Source of the DNA: Elephas maximus indicus | Taxonomy: Eukaryota; Chordata; Mammalia; Proboscidea; Elephantidae | Assembly: GCF_024166365.1 (NCBI RefSeq) | Contig: NC_064820.1 | Span: 52,739,501-52,803,500 of the forward strand | Reading direction: 5' to 3' | Length of the DNA stretch: 64,000 bases | Shown here: one piece after another, positions 53,471 through 64,000 of the stretch | Layout: each line of letters begins with the position of its first letter | Position numbering within the stretch: the stretch's first letter is position 1 | The notes under the pieces: model-generated | Told to the model about the DNA's origin: nothing | Databases searched by the model: none | Seen by the model: only the letters and a program-made list of their open reading frames with translations | Program-made: the position numbers and the translations under genes

Positions 53471-54651
53471 CCAACTACCTTGAGAGTATTTTTTTCCAAA
53501 ATGCTTGAATGCCAGGGTCATTTGCTTAAGCCCTGAGTGTTGACAAAGCACTGGTGGAATGAAGGGGTCTGGAGGTAGAGTAATAAAAATGTGACAATAT
53601 AGGAGAATTCACATTTACCTTTTATTTTAAAATGCTGCAAGTATTTTTTCCCATATTGCCCTTGCTCATCCCTGATCTCATTTTCATCTTTCAAGCTCTG
53701 TGCAGAATTTCCAACCAGAGAAGAAGTATTTGGTACATTGGGCTCAGTTTGTCCTTTTATAGCCTTGCTGATCTTAGCGTCTGGCACCACATTTTGTAGT
53801 TTCCCATAGAGTTTGCAAAACCCAAAGAAAGGTTTATTTTAGTCCAAGATTGTGTCAAGGAACAATATCAAGTGTTCATGTAGTACCTGCCAGTGGATCA
53901 GCATTTAACAAGCTTGAATGGAAATCCAGATGGAATTCAGACATTTTCTTTAGGTCTACTTTTACAAGTAATTTTGCTAACCTAATGCTACATTTTTTTA
54001 ATGCTAAGCTCTACTGAGCAGTGTGCAGATAAATCAAATATGAACTGCTGAACTGTACACTGTACCATCTGTGCAAAGACAGGTATAGTGTCTGACTCAT
54101 TGCTAGTTACCTTTCCCTTAGGGAATAAGGGGAAGCAGTTGCTCTGAATAATTTCTGTTGACTCACCAGTCCTTTTAGGGAAATGACAGTTTCCTTAAGT
54201 ATAACGACCTGTAAAGGTAAGTCAGAGATGGTTGTGAAATTTCACTCATCATCTAAAGAACAAAAAAAAAATTAAAGTCCCATCTTCTACACTCCTATTT
54301 CAACTTCTGGCTTTTGGCTGAGCTAGTAAGAGAATGAATATGGTTCCCTGAATGCTTGCATTCAAAGCAAAGCATTTGTACTCACAAGCATGTTCAGTGA
54401 ATAGAGTTATCCAGTTAATGTCACTACCTAATATCCAATAAAATAAATTAGGTCTTGTTTCAAGAGATATAGTTTGTAAAGTTGCAAAATTATTACAGAA
54501 GTCTGTTTTTGTGGTTTATAAATCTGAATGCATGCCTGAACGTGGAATTCATTAAATTATAACAATCGTAAAATGCCATGAACCCTGCTCCCTTCACTCT
54601 CAGAAGATTAATTTAAACACTGCTTCATCAAAAAAATAGTATCATCAGATG
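53471..54651. other. Low-repeat stretch, no gene recognised
   Basis: About 1.2 kb. Minus-strand frame 53518-53790 (90 codons, starting MVPDAKISKAIKGQTEPNVP) has a polar composition but no splice context, family or second exon I can see. It is listed only as noticed. Confidence 0.5.
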
Positions 54652-55510
54652 TGTTGTTGTTGTTGTTAGGTGCCATCGAGTCTGTTCCAACTCATAGCAA
54701 CCCCGTGCACAACAGAACAAAATGCTGCCCAGTCCTGCACCATCTTCACAATTTTTGCTGTGCTTGAGCTCATTGTTGCAGCCACTGTGTCAATCTATCT
54801 CAGTGAGGATCTTCCTCTTTTTCGCTGATCTTCTGCTTTACCAAGCATGATCTCCTTCTCCAGGGACGGGAGCCTCCTGACAACATGTCCAAAGTGTATT
54901 GGACACAGTCTCACCACCCTTGCTTCCAAGGAGCATTTTGGTTGTACTTCTTCCCAGGCAGATTTGTTCGTTCTTTTGGCAGTCCATGGTATAGTCAATA
55001 TTCTTCACCAACACCACAATTCAAAGGCATAAATTCTTCTTCTGTCTTCTTTAATCATTGTCCAGCTTTTGCACGCCTATGAGGTGATTGAAAACACCAT
55101 GGCTTGGGCCAGGCGCACCTTAGTCCTCAAGGTGACATCTTTGCTTTTAAACACTTTAAAGAGATCTCTTGCAGCTGATTAGCTCAAAGCAATGAGTCTT
55201 TTGATTTCTTGACTTCTGCTTCCATGGGTGTTGACTGTGGATCTAACTAAAATGAAACCCTTGGCAATCTCAATCTTTTCTCCACTTATCATGATGCTGC
55301 TTATTGGTCCAGTTGTGAGGATTTTTGTTTTCTTTATATTGAGGTGTAATCCATACTGAAGGCTGTGGTCTTTGACCTTCATCAGTAAGTGCTTCAAGTC
55401 CTCTTCTCTTTCAGCAAGGAAGGTTGTTTCATCCACTTAATGTAAGCTGTTAGTGAGTCTTCCTCCAATCCTGATGCCCAGTTCTTCTTCATATAGTCAA
55501 GCTTCTCAGA

Positions 55511-56107
55511 TTATTTGCTCAGCATACAGATTGAATAGGCATGGTGAAAGGATACAACCCTTATACACACCTTTCCTGGCTTTAAACCACACAATATTCC
55601 CTTGTTCTGTTCCAATGACTCCCTCTTGGTCCATGTACAATTCTTCATGAGCACAATTAAGTGTTCTGGAATTCCCATTCTATGCAATGTTATCCATAAT
55701 TTGTTATGATCCACACAGTCATATGCCTTAGCGTAGTCAATAAAACACAGGTAAACATCTTTCTGGTATTCTCTGCTTTCAGCCAGGATCCATCTGACAT
55801 CAACAATGATATCCTTGGTTCCATGCCCTCTTCTGAATCCAGCTTGAATTTCTGGCATTTTCCTGTGGATATACTTCTGTAGCCATTTTTTAATGATCTT
55901 CAGCAAAATTTTGCTTGCATGTGATGTTAATAATATTGTTTGGTAATTTCCACATTTGGTTGGATTACCTTTCTTGGGAATAGGCATAAATATGGATCTC
56001 TTCCAGTCAGTTATCCAGGTAGTTGTCTTCCAAATGTCTTGGCTTAGATGAGTGAACACTTCCAGTGCTGCATCTGTTTGTTGAAACATCTGTTGGTATT
56101 CCATCAA
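55511..56107 (-). pseudogene. RTE reverse-transcriptase remnant
   Basis: 198 codons covering reverse-transcriptase motifs: FMPIPKKGNPTKCGNYQTIL, then AGFRRGHGTKD and VRWILAESREYQKDVYLCFI. Motif A is CFIDYAKAYDCVDHNKLW with the first, catalytic, aspartate kept. The palm normally continues to YADD about 100 residues on; here the frame is lost beforehand, and at 55426-55437 the antisense codons of YADD read WMDE. It would not be active. Confidence 0.88.
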
Positions 56108-57131
56108 TTCCCAGAGCCTTGTTTTTCGCCAGTGCCTTCAGTGCAGCTTGAACTTCTTCCTTCAGTACCATGGGTTCTTGATCATAGGTTACCTCCTGAA
56201 GTGGTTGAACGTTGACCAAATTCTTTTTGGTATACTGACTCTGTGTATTCCTTCCATCTGCTTTTGATGCTTCCTGAGTTATTTAATACTTTCCCTGTAG
56301 AATCCTTAAGTATTGCAACACAAGGCTTGAATATTTTGTCTTCAGTTCCTTCAGCTTGAGAAATGTTGAGCATGCTCTTCCCTTTTGGTTTTCTATCTCT
56401 GAGTCTTTGCACATATCATCATAATACTTTGTCTTCTCCAGCCACCCTTTGAAATCTTCTGTTCAGCTCTTTTACTTCATCATTTTTTCCTTTTGCTTTA
56501 GCTACTTAACGTTCAAAAGCAAGTTTTAGAGTCTCTTCTAAAATCCATTTTGGCCTTTTCTTTTTAATGACCTCTTGCTTTCTTCATGTATGATGTCCTT
56601 GATGTCATTCTACAACTCACCTGGCCTTTGGTCATTAGTGTTCAATGCATCAAATATATCCTTGAGTTGGTCTCTAAATTTAGGTGGAATATACTCTTTT
56701 TTTATATACTCAAGGTCATACTTTGGCTCTTGTGAACTTGTTCTAATTTCTTCAGTTTCAACTTGAACTTGCATATGAGTAATTGAGGGTCTGATCCACA
56801 GTCTGCCCCTGGCCTTGTTTTGACTGATGCTATGGAGCTTTTCCATCATCTTTTACCACAGATTTAGCTGATTTGATTCCTGTGTGTTCTATCTGGCGAG
56901 GTCCATGTGTATAGTCGCCATTTATGTTGGTGAAAAAAGGTATTTGCAATGAAGAAGTCGTTGATCTTACAAAATTTTCATGTGATCTACAGCATCATTT
57001 CTATCACCAAGCCATATTTTTCAACTACCCCTCCTTCTTGTTTGTTTCCAACTTTCACATTCCAGTCTCTAGTAATTATCAAAGCATCCTGATTGCATGT
57101 TGGATCAGTTTCAAACTGCAGAAGCTGGTAA

Positions 57132-57335
57132 CTATTGTTCAATTTCTTTATCTTTGGCCTTAGCAGTTGGTGCATAAATTTGAATAATAGTTGTATTAAC
57201 TGGTTTTCCTTGTAGGTGTATGGATATTACCCTATCACTGACAGTGTTGTACTTCAGGATAGATCTTGAAATGTTCTTTTTGATGACGAATGTGCCATTC
57301 TTCTTCAAGTTGTCTTTTCCAGCATAGTAGACCAC
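57132..57335 (-). pseudogene. RTE endonuclease remnant
   Basis: MVYYAGKDNLKKNG, KKNISRSILKYNTVSDRVIS and TTIIQIYAPTAKAKD correspond to the central APE-like endonuclease, the last resembling the conserved QVYAPT box. The downstream part continues in another frame at 56987-57175 (TRDWNVKVGNKQEG, matching the family's GDWNAKVG box with GD changed to TR). Confidence 0.8.
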
Positions 57336-57875
57336 ATGATTGCCTGATTCAAATGACTAATACCAGTCCATTTCAGCTCAATAATACCTAGGATATTGCT
57401 GTTTTTGCATTCCATTAGTTTTTGATGATTTCCAATTTCCATATATTCATACTTCATACAATCCCGATTCCAATTATTAATGGATGTTTACAGCTATTTC
57501 TTTTTATTTTGTGTCTTGCCATATCAGCAAATGAAGGCCCCAAATGCTTGACTCCATCTATATCATAAAGGTTAACTCTTCTTTGAGGAGGGAACTCTTC
57601 CCCAGTCACCTTTTGGGTGCCTTCCAACATGAGGGGCTCATCTTCTGGCACTGTAATAGACAATGCTTCACTGCTATTCATAAGGATTTCACTGGCTAAA
57701 TCTTTTCAGAAGTAGACCACTGGGTCCTTCTTCGTAGTCTGTATTAGTCTGGAAGGTCAGCTGAAACCTGTTCTCCATGGGTGACCCTGCTGGTATTTGA
57801 ATACTGGTGGCATGGCTCCCAGCATCACAGCAACACACAAGCCCCACAGTATGACCAACTGATACATGGGGGATC

Positions 57876-58467
57876 CATCAGATATAAACTCCCACATATC
57901 TATTAACTTTAATTCTTACATACATCTGTTTTTACCAAACCTTACCTTTAAGACCTCTGTGTCAAAAGGGGAAAAAAAGAGTCTTTGTTCCTTTACAAGG
58001 CAAAGAATCCCCCCCGTGATCCTCAGCCCCTACTAAGATTCTATTCAATAATTTATATCTCCAAAACTCACTCTCTGCTAAACCACTTCCTCTAAGTCCC
58101 ACCACTCAAGTGTTGCCTTCTCAAAAAATATTAACTTTAACTTATTGCTTTTTTTTAATTTCTTTACTGTCAAATTTCTGAAATGAATAGTGAACATTCT
58201 CTGTTTCAATCATAAGAGAACGGACTTTTCTCTCTTTGTAATATTTTTATAAGCAATCCTGTCTGCTATTAAGCATGCACACACACATCTCACTCATGTC
58301 ACTGTTCCATACAGGTCAGCTCTACTCTTGACAGTCATTTGAAGTCCTATGCTCCTTCCCTAGTAATATGTCCATGAAGGAGAAAGAGGGAATGTGGAGG
58401 ATAGTGCTAAAAGTTTTGGAGGCCAGAGATGAAAATAGTATGTATAATTTCTACTTGCACAGCTATT
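57876..58467. other. No gene or repeat recognised
   Basis: About 590 bases between the RTE 5' end and the young L1. A short CA run lies at 58278-58287. No gene is supported. Confidence 0.5.
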
Positions 58468-58475
58468 AAGAATTA

Positions 58476-59465
58476 ATGTTATGTAACTGGATATCCATCT
58501 GCAAAAAAATGAAACAAGACCCATACCTCACTCCATGCACAAAAACTAACTTAAAATGGACCAAAGACCTAAATATAAAATCTAAAATGATAAAGATCAT
58601 GGAAGAAAAAATAGGGACGTTAGGAGCCCTAATAAATGGCATAAACAGTGTAGAAAACATTATAAAGAACGTAGAAGAAAAACTAGATAACTGGGAGCTC
58701 CTAAAAATCAAACACTTATGCTCATCCAAAGACTTTACCGAAAGAGTAAAAAGACTACCTACAGACTGGGAAAAAGTTTTTAGCTATGACATTTCTGATC
58801 AGCGCCTGGTCTCTAAAATCTACATGATACTGCAAAAACTCAACTGCAAAAAGACAAATAACCCAATTAAAAAATGGGCAAAAGATATGAATAGACACTT
58901 CACTAAAGAAGACATCCAAGTAGCTAACAGATACGTGAGGAAATGTTCGAGATCACTAGCCATTAGAGAAATGCAGATCAAAACTACAATGAGATTTCAT
59001 CTCACTCCAACAAGGCTGGCATTAATCAAAAAAACACAAAATAATAAATGTTGGAGAGGCTGTGGAGAGATTGGGACACTTATACACTGCTGGTGGGAAT
59101 GTCATATGGTACAACTACTTTGGAAATCGATTTGGCGCTTCCTTAAAAATTTAGTAATAGAACTACCATACAATCTAGCAATCCCACTCCTTGGAATATA
59201 TCCTAGAGAAATAAGAGCCTTTACACGAACAGATATATGCACACCCATGTTTATTGCAGCACTCTTTACAATAGCAAAAAGATGGAAGCAACCAAGGTGC
59301 CCATCAACGGATGAATGGATAAATAAATTATGGTATATTCACACAATGGAATACTACGCATCGATAAAGAAAAATGATGAATCTGTGAAAGATTTCATAA
59401 CGTGGAGGAACCTGGAAGGCATTATGCTGAGTGAAATTAGTTGCAAAAGGACAAATATTGTATAA
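58476..59465 (+). pseudogene. L1 ORF2 C-terminal fragment, frame intact
   Basis: 329 codons with no stop; the first codons come from flanking DNA and the target duplication, and L1 sequence starts near codon 4. It includes YLTPCTKTNLKWTKDLNIKS, the C-terminal domain and the Cys-rich motif [18 protein letters not shown] (CX3CX7HX4C, intact), and ends SEISCKRTNIV. Full ORF2p is about 1,275 residues, so endonuclease and reverse transcriptase are missing and no activity is expected. The intact frame suggests a fairly recent insertion. Confidence 0.9.
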
Positions 59466-60490
59466 GACCACTATTATAAGAACTTGAGAAATAGTTTAAA
59501 CTGAGAAGAAAACATTCTTTTGTGGTTACAAGAGGAGGGAGGGAGGGAGGGTGGGAGAGGGGTATTCACTAATTAGATAGCAGATAAGAACAACTTTAGG
59601 TGAAGGGAAAGACAACACTCAATACAGGGAAGGTCAGCTCAACTGGACTGGACCAAAAGCAAAGAAGTTTCCTGAATAAACTGAATGCTTCAAAGGCCAG
59701 TGTAGCAGGGGCAAGGGTCTGGGGACCATGGTTTCAGGGGACATCTAAGTCAATTGGCATAAGAAAATCTATTAAGAAAACATTCTGCATCCCACTTTGA
59801 AGAGTGGCGTCTGGGGTCTTAAACGATAGCAAGCAGCCATCTAAGATGCATCAATTGGTCTCAACCCACCTGGATCAAAGGACAATGAAGAACACCAAGG
59901 ACACAAGGTGATTACAAGCCCAAGAGACAGAAAGGGCCACACGAACCAGCGACTACATCATCCTGACACCAGAATAACTAGATGGTGCCTGGCTACAACT
60001 GATGACTGCCCTGACAGGGAACACAACAGAGAACCCTTGAGGGAGCAGGAGAGCAGTGGGATGCAGGCCCCAAATTCTCATAAGACCAGACTTAAAGGTC
60101 TGACTGAGACTGGAAGGATCCTGGTGGTCATGGCCCCCAGACCTTCTGTTGCCCCAGGACAGGAACCATTCCCAAAGCCAACTCTTCAGACATGGATTGG
60201 ACTGGACAATGGGTTGGAGAGGGATGCCGGTGAGGCGTGAGCTTCTTGGATCAGGTGGACACTTGAGACTATGTTGGCGTCTCCTGCCTGGAGGGTAGAT
60301 GAGAGGGTGGAGGCGTTTAGAAGCTGGTGAAATGGACACAAAAAGAGAGAGTTGAGGGAGATAGTAGGCTGTCTCATTAGGGGGAGAGTAATTGGGAGTG
60401 TGTAGCAACATGTATATAAGTTTTTATGTGAGAGACTGACTTGATTTGTAAACTTTCACTTAAAGCACAATAAAAATTATTTTTAAAAAA
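58479..60490 (+). mobile_element. Young L1, 5'-truncated, sense, with target duplication
   Basis: A 2.0 kb L1 holding the ORF2 C-terminus (to 59465), 3' UTR and poly(A) (60476-60490). It is flanked by aagaattaatg at 58468-58478 and 60490-60500. L1-matching sequence begins at about 58484 (taactggatatccatctgc); the few bases before it (ttatg) may be untemplated. It is the best preserved L1 here, with an open ORF2 frame and a clean G tract at 59537-59562. Its truncation point lies within about 30 bases of that of the antisense L1 at 33-35 kb. Confidence 0.95.
59537..59562 (+). repeat. G-quadruplex-type tract in L1 3' UTR
   Basis: Five G runs of 3-4 with loops of 1-3 bases (gggagggagggagggtggga then gagggg). 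It meets the usual G-quadruplex pattern. The matching tract at 685-722 is longer and less regular, and the antisense copy near 33904-33932 has lost one run spacing. Confidence 0.8.
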
Positions 60491-60689
60491 AGAATTAATG
60501 CTTTGTTTTCACAAAAAAAAAAAAATCCTCACTTTAGATGTCAAAAATGCAACATCAGGTGCTGAGAGATAGTAAACTGGTTCAAGATTCTATAGGATAA
60601 AGAAAAGAGACGCAAGAGTCTTGCTAGTCTTCGTAACTTAGCATAAGGTATACCTCCTTTGGAAAGCATATTCAGACCCTCAAATTTAC

Positions 60690-60885
60690 CAGTGCTTGAG
60701 TTCAAACCATGGCTCCACTACTTACAACGTGTGTGACCTTGAGCAAATTAGTTATAATATGTCTGATTCAATGCAGGTATAGTAATAACATGATTATTAT
60801 AAAGATCAAATCGACTATTACACACAAGGTGCTTAGAACAGCAACAGGCACATAGTAAGCCATCTCTAAATGCTAACTTTTATTG
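60690..60885 (+). mobile_element. MIR relic
   Basis: gagttcaaaccatggctcca, ctacttacaacgtgtgtgac-cttgagcaaatta, tattataaagatcaaatcga and aacagcaacaggcacatagt-aagcc follow MIR from core to 3' end. Well preserved for its age. Confidence 0.85.
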
Positions 60886-60894
60886 TTTATTTTT

Positions 60895-60985
60895 ATATCT
60901 TTTCCTCTAGAACATAAATCCTTTAAATTCTGGCACTATGTACACTTTAACAATGCCTGTCATATAGTAAAAAAAGCTTGATAAT
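60895..60985 (+). mobile_element. Possible L2 3' end
   Basis: cctctagaacataaatcctt, taaattctggcactatgta and atgcctgtcatatagtaaaa resemble the L2 3' UTR terminus. Short and weak. Confidence 0.45.
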
Positions 60986-61054
60986 TGCGTGTCAAAAGGG
61001 TAAATGAATGACAACCAGGCACTAGACTAGAAAAGTTATGAAAGCAAATGTTTG

Positions 61055-61225
61055 TGTATGTGTAATTACATTACTCATGTAATTCTTCCATGTGTCCCAT
61101 AAGGTAGTTTTATTTCCATGTTAACAGGTGAGGAAAAGAAGGATATGTAATCTGTAATCCAGCTATGTAATCTGGCTAAAGTTACATAGCTAACCATGAT
61201 TCAAATCCAAGCCTGTCTTTTTCCA
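61055..61225 (+). mobile_element. MIR relic
   Basis: attacattactcatgtaatt, tttatttccatgttaacagg, tgaggaaaagaaggatatg and ctaaagttacatagctaacc, then attcaaatccaagcctgtct. An extra tgtaatccagctatgtaatc block is a small internal duplication. Confidence 0.72.
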
Positions 61226-61260
61226 CAGAGTTCTTTTTTTTGCTACTGCTTCCCAATAAG

Positions 61261-61436
61261 TGTGATGGTTAATTTTATGTGTCATCTTGGTTAGGCTATG
61301 GTTCCTAATGGTTTGGCCAAACAGTAGTCCAGTTGCTATTTCATAATGTAACCTAACGCAATATAATGTAATCAATCACTTTCTGTAATGTAATCTAGGC
61401 AATGAAATCAGTCAGTTGAAAAGAATGTGTTCTGCC
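61261..61436 (+). mobile_element. LTR-like repeat, 5' part, same family as 5060-5557
   Basis: tgtgatggttaattttatgt then gtcatcttggttaggctatg is the opening of the same unassigned repeat. The following ~100 bases are loosely repetitive (aatgtaacctaacg, taatgtaatcaatcac, taatgtaatctaggc). The 3' part is missing, cut by the RTE copy at 61437. Confidence 0.5.
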
Positions 61437-62388
61437 TGTTATTGCTTTTAGGTGTCATCAGGTTGGTTCCAACTCATAGCAACCCTATGCACATCAGAAC
61501 AAAACACTGCCTAGTCCTGTGCCATCCTCACAATCATTGCTATTTTTGAGCTCATTGTTACAGCCACTTTGTCAATCCATCTTGTTAAGGGTCTTTCTCT
61601 TTTTCTCTGACCCTCACTTTATCAAGCATGATGTCTTTCTCAAGGGACTGGTCCCTCCTATAACATGTTCATAGTAAATGCAATGAAGTCTCGCCAAACT
61701 TGCTTCTGAGGAGTATTCTGGCTGTACTTCTTCCAAGACAGATTTCTACGTTCTTCTGGCAGTCCATGGTATATTCAATATTCTTCAGCAACACCATAAT
61801 TCAAAGGTGTCAATTCTTCTTCAGTCCTCCTTATTCATTGTCCAGCTTTCGCATGCATATGAGGCAATTGAAAATACCATGGCTTAGATCAGGTCACATT
61901 AGTCCTCAAAGTGACATCTTTAATTTTTAACATTTTCAAGAGGTCTTTTGCAGCAGATTTGCCCAATGCAATGTGATGCATCATTTGATTTCTTGACTTC
62001 TGCTTCCATGGGTGTTAATTGTGAATCTAAGTATAATGAAATCCTTGACAACCTCAATCTTTTCTCCATTTATCATGAAGTTGCTTATTGGTCCAGTTGT
62101 GAGGATTTTTATTTTTTTTATGTTGAGGTGTATTCCATGTTGATGGCTGTAGTCTTTGATCTTCATCAGTAAGTGCTTCAAGTCCTCTTCACTTTCAGCA
62201 AGGAAGGTTGCATCATCTGCATAATGCAGGTTGTTAATGAGTCTTCCTCCAATCCTGATGTTGCACTCTTCTTCATATAGTCCAGCTTCTCTGGGTTTTT
62301 TTTTCTCTGGAGGAAGGATACAACACTGATGCACACTTTTCCTGATTTTAACCCATGCAGTATCCCCTTGTTCTATCCAAAGTACTCC
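61437..62388 (-). mobile_element. RTE LINE 3' third, antisense
   Basis: The 3' terminus at 61437-61500 is decayed (ttaggtgtcatcaggttggt). The copy runs back to the palm (actgatgcacacttttcctg). YADD is intact in antisense at about 62212-62223 and lies in a 117-codon frame (61981-62334) with NLHYADDATFLAESEEDL and HLNIKKIKILTTGP. A 30-40 base replacement near 62290-62310 (gggtttttttttctctgg) breaks the part upstream of YADD. 5'-truncated. Confidence 0.9.
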
Positions 62389-64000
62389 CTAAAGCCTGTA
62401 AATAGATATTCTGGAAGAACTCTCTCTCTTTACTCTGCTCTCTTTCCATCCCCTAACCTATGTTTGGATCTTGGGACACAAGTCAGCAGACATCTCCATC
62501 CTGTCATCTGTTTAAGCTGAAAGTCTGTTGACACCAGAGATTACTAAGTGAGTAAATTGTATCTGGAGCAAACAATGATTATCCCTATGATTTGGAAAAC
62601 ACATAAACTCCCAGTTGGCTTGTCCTGGAAGACAATAATATACTTGTCCCTAAACTTCCTGATGAGCCTGTACTGGTTTGGAAATTCCAGATTTCAGTAA
62701 TTCATTATTTGTGTATAAATATTATTAAAGAGACCTTTGTTTAAATTACATTTTTTAAAGATATTTTTAAGAAAAGATTATTTTCCTCCAACACTTCAAT
62801 TGTTAAAAGACCCTCTTTTTACTTCATTTGTCAAGAGTGTGTACAACTTCTGTTTCTAAAATGTCTTGCTAAGAATTCTGAGAGTTAAGCTGACAATGGA
62901 GTCAGACTTAATCTTACAGTTATTTAATTTTTTAGATAACTTTCAAAGCTGAGTAGAAACCAGGTAATTTTTTTCTGGACACTGCTACAGATATATCCTT
63001 TAATACCAAATTATGTGGAAATCAAACATATTATAGCTGAATTCAAGAACTGTATATCTCATAAGTTTGTGTAGACATGAATTTTCAGACTTCATACAGA
63101 CCTGTGGTCCACATAGGACTATGTCCTCAGATCACTTGGCACTATTTGCATATTAAAAATACCATGTTTCCTAAAGACGGTTAGTGGTCAACGTATTATG
63201 CCTCCTATATCAGCTTGGTAGTTAAAAAACTTTTAACATTTTAAGGTTTTTTTTTTTTTTTTTTCTCAAGCAATTTGATCAGAAACAATTAAATACCTTT
63301 TATTACCCTCTGGAAAGATGTTAAGTACCACAGGAGAAAAAGACCATGTCCCCCTTATAACTTTGCCTAACATTTGAGTATCTCCATAACAGCAAGTTAG
63401 AGCCTAGCTAAATCTTACAAACATGTTAAAACTTAGCAGTGGTGTTCACTTCTATAGAGAGTCTTGCGTGATTAAATTATGATTTTGTTGTGTTTAAGAA
63501 AGGCATTCTCTAAGTCTATTAGATCAATCTGGATCTAGCACAGGTTCATCATTTGGTTTATAGAATGAGTATATTTTTTTTAAATCTGATATAATATTTC
63601 ACATTAAAAATGTAAACAACTTTCATGTGGCAAAAAAAAAATTTTTAAGTAAAAATGTGTTGTAAATACGTTCACCACAATTCCACCAAAGGAATTCAGG
63701 AGCTCATGGGGGAAAGAGATATGAGAGAATCTTAAACTGAATCAATTTAAAAGACTGAGGTACATATGTCTTAAGTCACTTGGCCAACGTACTGTAAAAA
63801 GTAGCAGAGGTTCCCAAGATATCCTATCTCCAATATTTTTTCTACCAGGCCAAAACATACTGTACAACTGATTCTAGAAGTAAAAATGACAAAATGGCAT
63901 CTAACCCTTAAGTTGTTTCAGTTGTTTACTTCCTAGTTTAACCATTTAAAGATATTTTAATATTCTAGTTAACATTTTAAATTAATGATGGCTCTGATAA
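62389..64000. other. Low-repeat stretch, no gene recognised
   Basis: About 1.6 kb of AT-rich DNA with T or A runs at 63246-63264 and 63632-63642. No gene, RNA or clear transposon is supported to the end of the window. Confidence 0.5.

Larger units (their letters stand above)
54652..57875 (-). mobile_element. RTE (Bov-B-like) LINE, near full length, antisense
   Basis: The longest RTE copy, about 3.2 kb, close to the usual RTE length. Reading minus from 57875: 5' UTR (gtatgaccaactgatac in antisense), N-terminal region, APE-like endonuclease (to about 56900), linker, reverse transcriptase (about 56100-55400), C-terminal region, and the 3' terminus (gttaggtgccatcgagtctg in antisense) with (GTT)n at 54655-54668. 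The single ORF is broken into at least eight frames by stops and indels, and YADD is lost. It is the best scaffold here for aligning the other RTE copies. Confidence 0.95.

Noticed and set aside
53518-53790. 90-codon polar minus-strand frame that might be an exon
   Set aside because: The translation shows no family likeness, and I could not find convincing splice-site pairs linking it to another coding stretch.
54655-54668. GTT/AAC microsatellites as independent simple repeats
   Set aside because: This and the others at 13686-13704, 14117-14127 and 19719-19735 are RTE 3' tails. Only 45978-46008 lacks an RTE neighbour.
58278-58287. CA repeat as a microsatellite
   Set aside because: Only five units, too short to be notable.

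Overview
This is vertebrate nuclear DNA from a mammal of the afrotherian clade, most likely an elephant or a close paenungulate relative. That call rests on the repeats. The window is full of tRNA-derived SINEs of the AfroSINE type (tail gtcgctatgagtcggaat...gactcgacggca) and RTE/Bov-B-like LINEs with the same terminal sequence followed by an (AAC)n tail. It also holds L1 copies whose 3' untranslated regions I do not know from primates or rodents, and older pan-mammalian relics (MIR, L2, MER5A, old L1M). The species is inferred from memory of these families, not from a database search. I found no functional protein gene, exon, tRNA, rRNA or CpG-rich promoter. The window looks like a gene desert or a large intron, AT-rich by eye.

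Layout. 1-9.3 kb: an L1 3' half nested in an older L1 3' end, RTE fragments, a nested L1-in-L1 at 3.9-5.0 kb, LTR-like relics, AfroSINEs, an RTE 3' third (6.7-7.65 kb) and an RTE that lacks its middle (8.4-9.3 kb). 9.3-12.3 kb: low-repeat DNA. 12.3-14.25 kb: one AfroSINE split by an RTE insertion that has a second RTE 3' end in tandem. 14.25-16.1 kb: low-repeat. 16.1-20.8 kb: an old L1, an RTE interrupted by a solo MaLR-type LTR, and a second RTE facing it tail to tail. 20.9-24.4 kb: low-repeat with MIR, L2 and AfroSINEs. 24.45-26.9 kb: an antisense RTE with both ends but an internal deletion. 27-32.7 kb: AfroSINEs, a 450-bp RTE derivative made of only the two LINE ends, an old L1 and MER5A. 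33-36.5 kb: a young 5'-truncated antisense L1 with a perfect 17-bp target-site duplication, an L1 reverse-transcriptase fragment and two tandem AfroSINEs. 37-46.4 kb: mostly low-repeat, with L2/MIR, a solo LTR carrying two back-to-back AfroSINEs, and a possible conserved non-coding block near 38.5-39.0 kb. 46.4-53.5 kb: an RTE tail, AfroSINE, MIRs, an old L1 carrying a small inverted-repeat DNA transposon, and an older-type L1 3' end. 54.65-57.9 kb: the longest RTE copy, about 3.2 kb antisense and near full length. 58.5-60.5 kb: the youngest-looking L1, with an open ORF2 C-terminal frame. 60.5-64 kb: MIRs, one more antisense RTE and low-repeat DNA.

How the parts relate. The RTE LINE supplies the machinery (endonuclease plus reverse transcriptase) that is believed to mobilise AfroSINEs through the shared 3' tail. 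Here the SINE body also resembles the RTE 5' untranslated region, and two RTE copies have lost their interior and kept both ends. Together these suggest AfroSINE = tRNA-like head + RTE 5' piece + RTE 3' tail, with end-to-end RTE deletion derivatives as the plausible intermediate. This is the most interesting reading the window offers. All visible reverse-transcriptase copies are broken.
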